Below are positions 32,744 to 43,934 of a stretch of DNA of 64,000 nt, piece after piece. The notes below the pieces were generated by a model. It was given only the letters and a program-made list of their open reading frames with translations. It was not told the DNA's origin and ran no database searches. Position 1 is the stretch's first letter. Every line of letters starts with the position of its first letter. A program made the translations under genes and the position numbers. This DNA is from Closterium sp. NIES-65. Lineage: Eukaryota > Streptophyta > Zygnematophyceae > Desmidiales > Closteriaceae. The stretch is taken from contig CANXME010000387.1 of the NCBI GenBank assembly GCA_948144175.1, positions 524,501-588,500 of the forward strand, given 5' to 3'.

Positions 32744-33563
32744 TGTTATAGTCATAGTCGGCTCCAATGTGCCTAAAACGAAAGATAGAGTGCACAGTCG
32801 GATTTCTGCACATCGGCTTCAAACGTTCTTAGCATTCTGGTCACAGCTTCAAATGACCTGACTTAACTTGGATCTAGAGCGTCTTACTGTCACCTACAAT
32901 AGGCAATTTAGATCGCACGATTTTACCAAGTATTGACGACACATCGACGGTTTGAACGAACGGCACTATTGCAGCCACTATAGTCTTCGAACACAAGATA
33001 GGAAGAGTTAGGAAGAGTTACGAATTGGGAATGACTCCTAGCTCCTACAAACCCCAAGAGCCGAGGTACAGTGATGTGGAACAGTGCCACACTGTCCCCA
33101 ACCAAGAAGGGTCTCGAAACTACCCTCCACAAGGGTCTACACCCACATAAATGTTACACTACACATGGTAATGTAACTATCTTCAACATCTTGAAGTGTA
33201 GCCTCTTTGGCGAGCTTCGAAATCACTTGAGGCTTAACACCAAGGCTCTGGTTCTTCACCACAAACTCATCCTTGAGTTCTTCATGGGTCTGCTACACAC
33301 ACCTGCGATACGCCGAACGTTCGACACAGGACAAAATAGGAACCGCGCGAGACACACAAGCGACAAAATAGAAACCGCGCGGGACACGAATTGCGATAAC
33401 TCGCTATTGACTTGACACACACATTCGGCATCATGACTCAACATTCACACACTATTATAAGCATGAAATATATATGATCTCATGCCCTCATACCATTACA
33501 TGCATACACGGATGCACGCGCACGGACAACAAGCCGAGTGCAAACCATAGGGTTGCACCAACA
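32744..33563 (-). mobile_element. 5' LTR of Cop-M (820 bp)
   Basis: Same length as the 3' LTR, with about 40 substitutions between them. Differences are denser in the half next to the primer-binding site. Confidence 0.9.
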
Positions 33564-33852
33564 CGTATAACCTATGCGTGAGAAGCGCTATAATCCCTTA
33601 GACTAGCAGTGCGTTTGGAAGTTGCCTTAGTAGTGGTGACTAAGAACGTTGTGGGAGTGGGGATAGTGGCGAGGAGGCATGTCCTTCACTATATTTTTGG
33701 CTAGCCATAAACATTTGACATGTGAGTCAGGTGAGAGGGGCTGGGTTTGAACTTGTCGCTCTGTCAGAAGTCAAGAGACTTTGTAATTTGGTTACCACCA
33801 TGTACCTTTTATAAACTTTTGGCCTTTCCCCTGCCAAATGTATACCGCTGCT
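33564..33852. other. Right end of the TTAA-bounded segment, no gene seen
   Basis: It holds the second CGTAT copy, about 260 bp of unrecognised sequence and the right inverted repeat (33831-33856). Confidence 0.6.
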
Positions 33853-33856
33853 TTAA

Positions 33857-34650
33857 CCTTGGCCCCGACTGCCCTCTCTGCATAGCGTATCCAACGATCC
33901 AACGCTTGAAGACCATGGCCATCTCATCCTCTGTCCGGAGTTTGCTGTGGCCATACACATCCGTGTGCACCAAGTCAAGAGGTGCGGAGGCCCGAGATCC
34001 GGAGGTAGGGAAGGAGGTCCTTGGCAACTTCCCGGTGGTGCAATCAGGGCACTTGCTTGGCAGCCCACCACCCTCCTTGATCTCCACACCCTTCACGCAC
34101 TCCACAAGTTGCTGCCTCCCCGCATGTCCCATGCGTAGGTGTAGCAAATCTGCTGTCACTTGTTCCACGTCCCTCCAACAGGTGCTGCAAGCAACTTCCT
34201 TAGCTTCACCCCCATTTGCCCTCTCCACCTGAGGCACACAAACTGAAATACAATGTAGACCTTTGTCTGACTTGGCCTCCATCACCACAGCTCCACCCTT
34301 GCGAATCGTGCCCCCTCCCATGGTGAAGGTGCATGTGTATCCTTGCCTAGCAAGCTGAGAGCATGAGAGATGGCTGGCTGCCAATCCAGGAACATAAAGC
34401 ACACCTTTCACATCCAACACCTCAACCTCCTTCCCCTTAATTTCGGTTGCTTGCAACGTTCTCCGCTCCCCACGATCACATTCCTTGAATTAAGTTGCCA
34501 GCTGATCTCTAGCTGCGGCTCAATGGACCCTGTCCACGTAATGAGGTCGTGGTGACCTTCGAGCAGCTGGGGCACGGCAGTCTTGTCCGCCGAGAACTTA
34601 AAGTAGCCGTACACTGGCACAATGCCTCCATCTCGGCCGCCCGACACATG
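33857..34650 (-). pseudogene. Cop-N 5' half: gag start, protease tail, integrase N-terminal part
   Basis: On the minus strand a Gag N-terminus (VPQLLEGHHDLITW, PQLEIS) is followed within a few codons by the post-protease sequence (NVIVGSGERCK, then GVLYVPGLAASHL). Most of gag and the protease are therefore deleted. The integrase finger is LRMGH with CPDC, then the first catalytic Asp region (LVHTDVYG). The frame stops at PRLK, exactly where the 3' half at 21452 resumes. I see no LTR or primer-binding site to its right. Confidence 0.83.
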
Positions 34651-35151
34651 GGTCGCTATAGCCGACTTGACTCCACTTTGTTGTGGAGAATGACGTCAAC
34701 CTCTGACATCGCCTTGCAAGCTGCCTGTAGTCGTCGTCAACGGTAGCTCTCGTGATTGCATCTTGCAGACGCCAACATTGGCAGCCTGAATCACTCAACG
34801 TGTCACTCCCATGCCTCCATCGCAAACTAGGTCGTCGCCACCTTTGTTGTGCATGGGTCGAGGAGAAGTGGGCACATCGTCCGCTTCAGGTCGGGGAGAA
34901 GCGGGCGCATCGTCCGCTTCAGGTTGGGGAGGGTGGTCGGGGGCCCACTGCCGCACGAGTGCCTAGGAGCATCACCTCCAAGAGAGCCTCACCAAACTCA
35001 CCAGCATCGTGGCATCACCGAACATCAGCCTCCCGCGCCTACAGGGCATCCTCTACACCTACAGTTTCTTCCGGGGTGACCACTATAGTCTATACGGCTG
35101 CCGGCCTACAACAACTTAGGTAATGCGCAACTAAGTCGGCTACTCTTAAGG
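34651..35151. other. No gene seen; short direct repeat
   Basis: CATCGTCCGCTTCAGGT occurs at 34866 and again at 34908, a small tandem duplication of about 40 bp. The rest is unrecognised. Confidence 0.5.
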
Positions 35152-35361
35152 TACCTTGCGGTGCCGTCCACGCTCACTCTAGACCTGGAGCTGGACTACA
35201 GAAGAAGGCACAGCATCTATGAGTGGTCGTAACGTTTGCTCGTGTTCTCTCTACTTGCACATTCACAGGGCTAACTGACAAGAGTTTCACAAGCAAAAGC
35301 TGGGTACAGTGATGCAAACGGCAATGGCACTAATGACTACATCGGAGGTCCAGCAACCTAG

Positions 35362-35493
35362 TGTCAAACATTATATATGTTGTGCTTGTTTAGGCTACAG
35401 TGGGTTAGCCTATAGGGGGTACACAATTCTAGGGTTAGGTACTTGTACTGATTCCACTGTTAGTTCAATCATTCCTGTTCGTTCATTTCAACA
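35362..35493 (+). mobile_element. 5' LTR of Cop-D (132 bp)
   Basis: It starts TGTCAAACATTATATATG and ends TTCATTTCAACA. It contains TAGGCTA-CAGTGGGT-TAGCCTA, a possible stem-loop also largely present in the Cop-E LTR. Confidence 0.93.
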
Positions 35494-35525
35494 TGGTTTC
35501 AGAGCAGGTCCTTCCTAGGATCGTT
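35494..35525 (+). other. Primer-binding site and hairpin of Cop-D
   Basis: TGGTTTCAGAGCAGG directly follows the LTR. The hairpin GGTCCT-TCCT-AGGATC overlaps its 3' end, with one G-U pair. Confidence 0.82.
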
Positions 35526-35559
35526 TTTTTTTAGGGCCCACCACTACTTACCTACCTAC

Positions 35560-36090
35560 CTGCGCCCTAGGGCGCCTCGTTTTTCACGGCCCCCTAAGGC
35601 CCCGCGACCCGCGACCCGTCCCTTAGTGACCTGCGAGCCGCCCCTTAAGGCCCCGTCGGCCCACGCGCTCGCCCCTTACGGCCCCACGCTCGCCCACTAG
35701 CCACCCCGTCGGCCCCGCGATCGCCCCTAACGACCCCGTCGGCCCCGCGCTCACCTCCCTAGAGGCCCCCGTCGGCCCTGCACTCGCCCCTTGAGGCCCC
35801 TTACGGCCCCGCGCTCGCCCCTAGAGGCCCCGAACGGCCCCGCGCTTGCCCCTAGAGGCCCTCTACGGCCCCGCGCTCGCCCCTAGAGGCCCCGAACGGC
35901 CCCGCGCTCGCCCCTAGAGGCCCCGAACGGCCCGTGACCGCCACAGCCCCTCCAGGACCGAGCCGAGCAGCGCGACCCAAACCGAGCCGCCCAGTCCGAG
36001 CCGAGCCGCGCGACCCGAGCCGAGCCGCGCGACCCGAACCAAACCGCGCCGCCCCACCCGAGCCGCGCCGCCCTACCTGAACCGAGCCGC
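35560..36090 (+). repeat. GC-rich leader repeats of Cop-D
   Basis: Units such as GGCCCCGCGCTCGCCCCTAG and GAGCCGCGCGACCCGAACC fill the leader up to 48 bp before the gag ATG. Confidence 0.8.
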
Positions 36091-36137
36091 CCTACCTACC
36101 TCATCCTCCTACTCCTACTGCTGCTCCTACTGCTCCT

Positions 36138-38280
36138 ATGGCTAGCCCACAGGTGCTAGTTTTCGATGCTAAGGGCCGCCCAATGAAGTTTGACACCTGG
36201 CTAGATGACCTGCACCTCTATCTACAGCTCACTGCCAAGGACAACATCTCACTGAACGATCACGCCCTAGGCCATGTCACTGCCCCTGCTGCTACTCCTG
36301 ACAGCACTGCCCGCTCACAGTGGCAGACTCGTGATGCCCACGCTCGCTTCGCTATTCGCAACTCCCTGCCGATAGACGAGCGCGAGCACTTTGGCCAGCA
36401 CAAGACTGCACAGGCACTGTACACAGCTGTCGTTGCTCGCTACTCCTCACCTGCCTCTGCCGCGCTAGGCCGTCTCTCCCTCCCCTACCTGTTTCCCGAC
36501 CTGGCCTCGTTCCACATTGTCGCTGACCTCATCACGCATCTCCGTACTAGTGAGGCCCGCTTCCGTGCCGCCATGCCCGATGAGTTCCTTGCCACGCACC
36601 CCCCCCCACTCTGGCTCACTCTCTACCACCTAGTCACCCACCTCCCTGATACTCTACGTGCTGTCAGGGATCACTTCCTAGCTCGCTGCCCCACTGAGCT
36701 CACCATTGCCCTCCTCAAGAAGGAGCTGCTTGCAGCTGAGGCTGGCACAGTAGCTGTAGGTGCCTCTCGTGGCGACCCCCGTACCTCGTTCTTTGAGGGG
36801 TTTTCTCCTTCCCCCCTTCTTCCCTCTGTCGCCTCTGCTGCTGCTGTCGACCTCCTTGGTGCTGAGAAGGTCGGTACTGCGTCTCCTTCGAGCGGGCGCC
36901 GCAGCGGCAGGGGCAAAGGGGGCAAGAGCGGTGGCGGTGACGGCAGGGGAGGGGGTGGTGGGGGTGGTGGCGGCGGTGGAGGTGGTGGCACGACTGGAGG
37001 GGCTAGTGGCAGCGGTGGGGGTGGTGGCGGCAGCGGCACGGGAGGTGGCAGGGGCGGAGGCGGTGGTGGGGGTGGCGGTGGACGCGGCGGCGGCAGGGGT
37101 TGGGGTGGTCGAGGAGGTGGCAGCGGCGGTGGTGGTCGTGGAGGCGCTGGCATTGGCCAGGGCCAGCAGCACATTTCGTCGCCCCAGGAGGTCCGTGAGT
37201 GGAACTCTCAGCACGCGGGGGGGGGGGGGGGGGGGGGGGGGGGCGGGGTGGCTTTAGCTGCACGTACATCATTCGCACTGGTGACTGCACTGGTCAGCCG
37301 TGTGGGGGACCGCACGCCACACAGCGCTGCTTCGCTCGTCTCAACGACGCTTGGCGTGTTCAGTTCCCTCAGGCCACTGAGTTGCCCCGCTGGATTGATC
37401 TCGTGAAGAAGGGAATTGATATCTATGCTCTAGACTTTTATGCTATTCTCACTGCTATGTATCTGATGTCTACTAGTGGAGAGGGTGCTGAGTACCTGTG
37501 TGTGCCGCCCGACCCGGGCATTAGGACTAGTGCGTCTGCCGCTCCAGGTACTCGCGTGTCTGCTACCCCAGGTGTTGGTGAGGCAGCTCCTCTAGGTGCT
37601 TGTGCGTCTGCCCCCCCTGGTACTAAGTGGACTGCAGCACTTCACACCTTCACACTGGACTCAGGTGCTTCTCGCTGCTTCTTTCATGACCGCACTGCCC
37701 TTGAGCCGCTTGCTCGGCCAGTTGCTGTCTCCCTCGCTGACCCCTCTGGGGGTCCGGTCATTGCGTCCTCCTCCACTGTCCTTCCCTGTCCTGCGGTCCC
37801 GTCGGGCACACTGTCAGGTCTCCACCTCCCCTCGTTCTCTACGAACCTGGTGGCAGGATGTGCGCTCCAGGACGGGGGGGTTCACCAGTTCACCCCTGCC
37901 TACGAGCGCGTGACACACTGCACGTGTGCTCGTACGGGCCGTCACTTGGCTACCTTCACTCGGCAGCCGGGGTCGGACGTGTACACACTGACCACTGAGT
38001 CCCCTCAGGTCGCTGCGTCTGCGTCTGCGTCCGCGTCAGGTCAGCTGTCAGCCCCCTGCTCGTGTCGCTCTCTGGCACACGAGACTGTCCTCTGGCACCA
38101 CCGCCTTGGCCACCCGTCTGTGCAGCGGCTTCGTGCCATGCACTCCCGGTACCTTGTCTCTGGCCTTCCCAGGGTCCTTCCTCCCCTCCCTCCCTCACCT
38201 GCTTCTCCCTGTCTTCCCTGTGTCGAGGGGCGGCAGCGCGCCGCTCCTCACTCCTCCTCGTTTCCCCTTACGTCTGCTCC
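36138..38280 (+). pseudogene. Cop-D gag, protease and integrase zinc finger
   Basis: It starts at the ATG at 36138 (MASPQVLVFDAKGRP). The capsid region is open to the Gly-rich tract (36900-37160). A run of 27 G at 37217-37243 then switches the frame, after which the C-x13-C-x3-H-x4-C knuckle (SCTYIIRTGDCTGQPC) and the protease motif FTLDSGASRCFF follow. The integrase finger is WHHRLGH with CLPC. Except for the G-run frame break this part is intact. Confidence 0.92.
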
Positions 38281-40640
38281 CTTGCAGACGCTCCACATGG
38301 ACGTGTGGGGCCCAGCCCGCGTCCGTGGTCAGGGTCAGGAGAGGTACTTCCTGATAGTTGTTGACGACTACTCGCGCTACACCACGGTCTTCCCCTTGTG
38401 CACCAAGGGTGAGGTCCTTGATGTCTTGATCCCTTGGATTCGCAGAGCCCGTCTCCAGCTCAGCGAGCATTTCCACTCGGACTTTCCTGTCCTGCGCTTG
38501 CACTCTGACAGAGGTGGTGAGTTCTCCTCCGACCTCTTGGCAGCCTACTGTGCTGAGCACGGCATTGAGCAGTCGTTCACTCTTCCGGCCTCTCCATAGC
38601 AGAATGGGATTGCAGAGCGCCGCATTGGCCTGGTCATGGAGGTCGCCCGTACCTCCTTGATCCATGCGGCTGCCCCCCACTTTTTGTGGCCGTTTGCGGT
38701 CCGGTATGCTGCGCATCAGCTCAACCTCTGGCCCTGTGTCTCCTTGCCGGAGACCTCGCCCACACTGCTGTGGACGGGGGAGGTTGGCGATGCGTCGCGT
38801 TTCTGGGTCTGGGGATCTCGAGCTTTTGTCCGCGATACGTCTGCGGACAAGCTCTCCTCCCGTGTTGTTCCCTCCGTCTTCCTCGGCTTTGTCCCGGACG
38901 CGCCTGGTTGGCAGTTTTACCACGCCACCTCGCGCCGAGTCTTGCCCTCTCAGGATGTCACTTTTGACGAGTCCGTCCCCTACTACCGCCTCTTCCCCTA
39001 CCGCACTGCCCCGCTCCCCCCCCCGCCTCTCTTCCTCGCGCCAGGTGCTGCTGTTGTAGACCCCCTCCCCCCTCAGGGTGCCGCTCCCTCACGTGTGTCT
39101 CAGGTAGACCCGGTTAAGCCTGTTGAGGTAGCTGTCGACTCTCGTCCTGCTGCGGGTGCGGAGCCTGGGGGTGCTGAGCCTGGGGGTGCAGAGCCTAGGG
39201 GTGCGGAGCCTGGGGGTGCGGAGCCTGGGGGTGCTGAGCCTGGGGGTCCTGAGCCTGGGGATGCTGAGCCTGCGGGTGCTGAGCCGCAGAGTCCGGAGTC
39301 AGGGGGTTCTAAGTCTGGAGGTGCTGAGCCTGGGAGTCCTACACCTTGAGGAGCCCTCTCCTCGGAGCAGCTGCGTGAGTGGTACTTACAGTACTGCAGC
39401 CTCAGGAGGGGTACCTCTGGAGCCAGGCGTACTATTGGGACTGGTGCTGGTGCTTCTCCTCCTAGTCGGGAGCTCCCCTCCCGTGTGCGGATCCGTGAGT
39501 GGTACGAGCGGCGCTGTACTCTTCGGAGTGGCGTGCCTGGTGTCGTGGACCCCGCTGCTACTGGTGGTGCTACTGGTCTTGGAGACTCTATAGGTGCTGC
39601 TGGTGCTGCGGCCCCAGTGGTTGGAGCTGCTTCTGGTGCTGAGGACCCGGGCGCTGGTACTGCTGCTGGTGCTGAGGACCCGGGCGTTGGAGCTGCTACT
39701 GGGGTGCGGACCCGGGAGTTGGAGCTGCTGCTGGGGCTGAGGACCCTGACGCTGGTGCTGCTGCTGGTGTTGTGGACCCGGGAGTTGGAGCTGCTGCTGG
39801 TGCTGAGGACCCAGGAGTTGGAGCTGGTGCTGGTGCTGCGGACCCTGGCGCTGGTGTCTCTGCTGGTTCTGGAGTCGCTGCACGGTCGCGGCCGTACTTC
39901 GTTCCGCTCCTTCAGCAGGTTCTTGGTCAGCTCCCTCCTCCTTGTCCTCCTCCCTCCTTAGGGTGTCCTCCGTATGTCCAGCTGCAGTCGCAGCTACCGT
40001 CTGCCTCCTCTCTCCCTGGTCCTGCTCCTTACACTGGTCCGATTGGAGGTCTTACTTAGCGTTGTGAGCCTGAGTCTCGTCCTGCGTTGCCTGAGTCTTG
40101 TCGTGCGTCACCTGTCCGTGCTTCTCTCACTAGTAGACGTGTCCAGCGTCAGTGTCTTCCTGCTGTCCCAGGCACTCACCGGATGGCGCTTCTTCCCTCC
40201 TCTGCTCAACAGCGTGTCCCACTGCCGTCTCCTCCTGTGTCCTCTCTTCCTGCTCTTGCTGACCCGGAGTCTGACTCCCTTCGTGCTGCCAGTCCTACTG
40301 TCACGCGTCTCTTGGCTACTGTTGTCACTGACCCTTCCTTTGAGTCCGCTGCTGCGTCTGCCTTAGTTGCTGAGCTTGTCGACTTTGCTGCCACCTGTCG
40401 TCTAGACTACGCCGCTAGCCTAGTTGCTGAGTCTGAGTCTGTCTGTCCTCCGTCCGTCGGGGGTGAGTGTGCTCTTGGCAGTGACGTCCTTGAGGACAGG
40501 CAGGAGGAGTTTGAGTGCTTTGCTACCGCTTTGCCCCATCTCGTGTCCATGCTTGTTGCCCCTGAGGGAGACCCGGATGCACCAGACATCCCGACCCCAC
40601 GCTCTTACGCAGAGGCGATGGCCGGTCCCTACTCCTCTTA
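38281..40640 (+). pseudogene. Cop-D integrase core and linker
   Basis: The core has Asp in MDVWGP, Asp in LHSDRGGEF and Glu in NGIAERR. TAG at 38597-38599 replaces the first Gln of SPQQNG. The linker holds GAEPG-type repeats (39160-39340) and GAEDPGVGAA repeats (39600-39850). TGA at 39347-39349 replaces a Gly codon seen in Cop-C, a frameshift lies near 39705, and TAG at 40057-40059 replaces a Lys or Glu. The frame reaches TAG 40639-40641 (YSS-x-WQ), a Gln in sisters. Confidence 0.9.
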
Positions 40641-40641
40641 G

Positions 40642-42169
40642 TGGCAGACAGCCATGGATACAGAGATGGCTTCCTGGAAGTCCACAGGCACCTACGCTAA
40701 CGAGATTCCCCCCGCCTGGGGCGAACATCGTCAGTGGCATGTGGATTTTCAGGGTGAAGCGGCCGCCGGGCTCTCCGCCTGTCTTCAAGGCGCGTTACGT
40801 TGCACGAGGCTTCAGTCAGCGAGAGGGAGTTGACTTTTTCCAGACCTTCTCTCTGACCCCGAAGATGACCACTCTTCGGGTCCTCCCGCACGTCGCCGCT
40901 CAGCGTGACTACGAGCTCCACTCTCTTGACTTCAGCACTGCTTTCCTACAGGGCAGCCTGCACGAGGAGATCTGGCTGCGCCGCCCACCTGGCTTCACTG
41001 GGTCGTTCCCTCCTGGTACCCAGTGGAGCCTCCGACGGCCAGTCTACGGTCTCCGTCAGGCGCCACGTGAGTGGCATGACACACTGAGGACTACACTTGC
41101 AGCACTTGGGTTTGCGCCTTCTACTGCTGACCCGTCCCTGTTTCTACGCACCGACACCTCACTGCCGCCATTCTACATCCTCGTGTACGTCGACGACTTG
41201 GTCTTTACCACTACTGACACTGCGGCACTCGCCCACGTGAAGTCGGAACTACAGAAGAGACACACGTGCACAGACCTCGGTGAACTGACAAGCTATCTTG
41301 GCTTGCGGATCACCCGGGACAGAGCACGCCGCACCATCACCTTGACTCAGTCACACATGGTGCAGCATGTCCTTCGGCGCTTCCGCTTCACGTACTCCTC
41401 GCCTCAGCCCACTCCTCTGCCTACCGGTCACTCGCTCTCAGCTCTGCCTTCGGATGAGTCTGTAGAGCCGAGTGGCCCGTATCCACAGCTTGTGGGTTGC
41501 CTCAGGTACCTGATGACCTGCACTCGACCTAACCTAGCATACCCTCTTATCATTCTTGCACGCTATGTCGCTCCTGGCCGTCACCGGAAGGAGCACATGG
41601 ATGCAGCTAAGAGGGTGTTGCGCTACTTGTGCAGTACGTCGGGCATGGGGCTAGTGCTTGGAGGGCGAGTCCCAGTTGTTCTCACTGGGCACTCAGGCGC
41701 TTCTTGGGTATACAACCAGGCTACTCAGCGGTCGTCTCAGGGTTACACCTCCAGTCTTGGCTCTGGTTCAGTTTCTTGGCGCTCTACTCGCTCTTCTTCT
41801 GTTCTCAGCTCCAGTTGTGAGGCTGAGATCTACGCCACAGCCATGACGGCCCAGGAGCTACGCTGGCTCACCTACTTGCTGACCGACCTTGGAGAGCGGC
41901 CTCGTTCTCCTCCAGTGCTGTACGTCGACAACAAGGCAGCCATTGCCTTGTGTCAGGAGCACAGACTGGAGCACAGAATGAAGCACATTGCTCTGCGCTT
42001 CTTCCTTGCTCGAGAGCTGCAGCAGCGTGGTCAGCTTCGTCTGCGTTACGTGGCCTCTGAGGCCAACACTGCTGATGTGTTCACTAAGGCGCTTCAGCCT
42101 TGTGACCATCAGCGCTTTTGCACTCTTATAGGCCTTGTGCCTACTGGACCTCACTTGCTTACTTCTTGA
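40642..42169 (+). pseudogene. Cop-D RT and RNase H
   Basis: A frameshift near 40715 (CCCCGCCTGGGG) leads into a long open frame from about 40718 to 42169. RT motifs are FSLTPKMTTLRV, YGLRQAPREW and an intact YVDD (VYVDDLVFT). RNase H motifs are TGHSGASW (Asp lost from HADASW), SCEAEIYA, YVDNKAAIAL and MKHIALR, ending ADVFTKAL. It lies about 235 bp before the 3' LTR. Confidence 0.92.
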
Positions 42170-42381
42170 GTCTGCTTGTACTGTGATCTCTATGTATATA
42201 TACCTGCATGTTTACTCTTGCTAGGTTGTGATCATTGTACCTCTTGTTCTATTATAAACCTGCATGTGAACTGGTCTTGTGACCACTTGCTTGTGCTTGG
42301 AATTTGTGAGGTATCCTTGAGATCCACCCTGAGCTTGTTTTGCCTTCCTTTGCCTTGACTAGTCTTGTGATCCCTAGTTCT

Positions 42382-42404
42382 CCCCCACTTCGCCTATGGG
42401 GGTG
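42382..42404 (+). other. Polypurine tract of Cop-D in a hairpin
   Basis: CCCCCA (42382-42387), nine bases, TGGGGG (42397-42402), then TG and the LTR. The G run is the likely plus-strand primer. Confidence 0.72.
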
Positions 42405-42536
42405 TGTCAAACATTATATATGTTGTGCTTGTTTAGGCTACAGTGGGTTAGCCTATAGGGGGTACACAATTCTAGGGTTAGGTACTTGTACTGATTCCAC
42501 TGTTAGTTCAATAATTCCTGTTCGTTCATTTCAACA
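42405..42536 (+). mobile_element. 3' LTR of Cop-D (132 bp)
   Basis: One substitution relative to the 5' LTR. Target duplication CCTAG follows. Confidence 0.93.
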
Positions 42537-43178
42537 CCTAGCACACAGGTAGGTCAACCTCCAGCCCAGTACGGGGGCGGCCTACCAGCACTACAAGTCG
42601 ACACCGCACCAACGCAGCTGGGTGGCGGCTTGCTAACGGTGCAAGTCGGCAGCCTGCCAGCGCTGCACCAAGACGGCTTGCCAATGCGGCAGGAGGGCGG
42701 CCTGCAAGCGTCATGGCCGCGGATAATTATATGCGCAAGCGCGCATATACAGGTCGAGTGTCAAGCACGTCATGTCTTGTCCCGCACACCATACGGGTGC
42801 CAAGTCGGCCACGTTCCGTCAGTTGTGGCCAATGCAACACGTCGACCTTGGGATACGGGCTCATAGGTCGACTTCGCCAAAGCCTCCTAGATGTCGGCGC
42901 ACCCCCACATAACTTCCCTGCCCTGGTCACTCGGTAGACCAGATAATGCCCTCTGCGCCCTCAGGTCGACGAACCCCTTCGTCAACCACATAGGTCGAAA
43001 TAGGCTGCTGGCTTCCCACCATCGGCAACTTCACAATGGTTCGCAGAAGTCGACCAAGACCGTCGACCTCCTCACTCAAGTCGACGTCAGCTACATGCAG
43101 CAGCCGGCCGCACCTCCTGTGTACCCAACTGCGAATTCGACTTCTCCTAAGCGAGGGCGGGACCATTTCCCGTCAACA

Positions 43179-43549
43179 TACAAAATCTTCCACTTGCAAA
43201 ATCGGGGTAGTTGTAAACAAATGGCTGCCAGAAAGGGTAGTCAGGGCATATTACCGCTGAAAAAATGGGTCTGGTTGCACTGTTGTCGAGGAGCAGTAAC
43301 TACGTGGCTAACTGCTCGTATGCGACACGAACAAGGAATTGTTGATAGCCTCTGTACGATATTCCTAAATCTGCGAGGAGCTCACAGGCCGACATTCCCT
43401 CATGTGCAATTGAAAACTTCCCTTGAGTAGTTAGTGTGTAATGTTGGGATGGGACAGCTGGATAAGAGAGGATGATGGTATTGGATATCGAGCCAAGTTT
43501 GCTACCCGAACGATTTTTTTGACAGTCGCCAAATCTTGTAATAACGCTA
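43179..43549. other. No gene seen
   Basis: AT-richer sequence with short frames only. Confidence 0.5.
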
Positions 43550-43554
43550 CACGA

Positions 43555-43929
43555 TGTCAGAATCCCAACCACTAGACCATTGGGATAAAAGGGCTTGTTT
43601 CAGTAGCGGGTGAGTGCGCCCATAACCCCCCAAGCGAACGCGCCTGTAACCCTCTCCAAGATCAATTGGGCATCCACAGTGCAGATCTACTGACACCCCC
43701 CCACACTGGGAGGCCCAGGACTAAGCATAACGGCAACGGCCTACATGTGCATGCACCGGGAATCGAACCCAAGACCGCTCTGATACCATGTCAGAATCCC
43801 AACCGCTAGACCATTGGGATAAAAGGGCTTGTTTCAGTAGCGGGTGAGTGCACCCATAACCCCCCATGCGAACGCGCCTGTAACCCTCTCCAGGATCAAT
43901 TGGGCATCCACAGTGCAGATCTACTAACA
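43555..43929 (-). mobile_element. Miniature terminal-repeat element with tRNA-type promoter, copy 1
   Basis: Terminal repeats are 43555-43695 and 43789-43929 (141 bp each, a few differences), with TG...CA ends on the minus strand. The inside is only 93 bp: primer-binding site TGGTATCAGAGCG, then a B box GGTTCGATTCC (43759-43769), and a C run on the plus strand as polypurine tract. An A box TGGTCTAGCGG lies at 43803-43813 within the upstream terminal repeat. Flanks CACGA (43550-43554) and CAGGA (43930-43934) match at four of five bases. There is no coding capacity. Confidence 0.85.
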
Positions 43930-43934
43930 CAGGA

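Larger units (their letters stand above)
27083..33563 (-). mobile_element. Cop-M: complete but decayed Ty1/copia element, target duplication CGTAT
   Basis: Length is 6481 bp. LTRs are 27083-27902 and 32744-33563, both 820 bp, starting TGTTGGTGCAACCC and ending GACTATAACA on the minus strand. CGTAT flanks it at 27078-27082 and 33564-33568. By eye the LTRs differ at about 40 positions (near 5%), so it is much older than Cop-B or Cop-D. Order on the minus strand: LTR, primer-binding site, gag, protease, integrase, RT, RNase H, polypurine tract, LTR. Confidence 0.93.
21453..33856. mobile_element. 12.4-kb segment bounded by TTAA and 26-bp inverted repeats, inside Cop-N
   Basis: The left end reads TTAAAGCAGCAGTATACATT at 21453. 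The right end, reverse-complemented from 33856, reads TTAAAGCAGCGGTATACATT. The match runs on through TGGCAG for 26 bp with one mismatch. The Cop-N integrase stops at PRLK on one side and resumes at ILRNDQGG on the other, as expected for one insertion. No transposase is visible. Taking out Cop-M, the solo LTR and the MITE leaves about 4.6 kb of mostly low-complexity sequence. A TTAA target is typical of piggyBac-type elements, but the family is not settled. Confidence 0.65.
35362..42536 (+). mobile_element. Cop-D: complete Ty1/copia element, target duplication CCTAG
   Basis: It is 7175 bp long. LTRs are 35362-35493 and 42405-42536, 132 bp each, with one difference (C or A in TTCAATCATT/TTCAATAATT). 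CCTAG flanks it at 35357-35361 and 42537-42541. All parts of the family layout are present, but stops and frameshifts break the coding region. It sits inside a GTCGAC-type LTR. Confidence 0.95.
35157..43178 (+). mobile_element. GTCGAC-type LTR interrupted by Cop-D
   Basis: The parts at about 35157-35361 and 42542-43178 together resemble the solo LTRs at 24799 and 50765: GAGCTGGACTACAG near the start, TTGCACATTCACAGG and GACTACATC in the middle, a GTCGAC/AAGTCGGC zone, and the end TTTCCCGTCAACA. The right edge (43178) is clear. The left edge is approximate because no convincing target duplication is found. Confidence 0.7.

Noticed and set aside
21453-33856. Naming the TTAA-bounded segment a piggyBac element
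   Set aside because: The TTAA target fits, but the ends do not start with the usual CCC-type triplet and there is no transposase; the family is left open.
35157-35361. An exact target duplication for the GTCGAC LTR that contains Cop-D
   Set aside because: TACCT on the left and TACAA on the right match at only three of five bases, and the left edge is uncertain.
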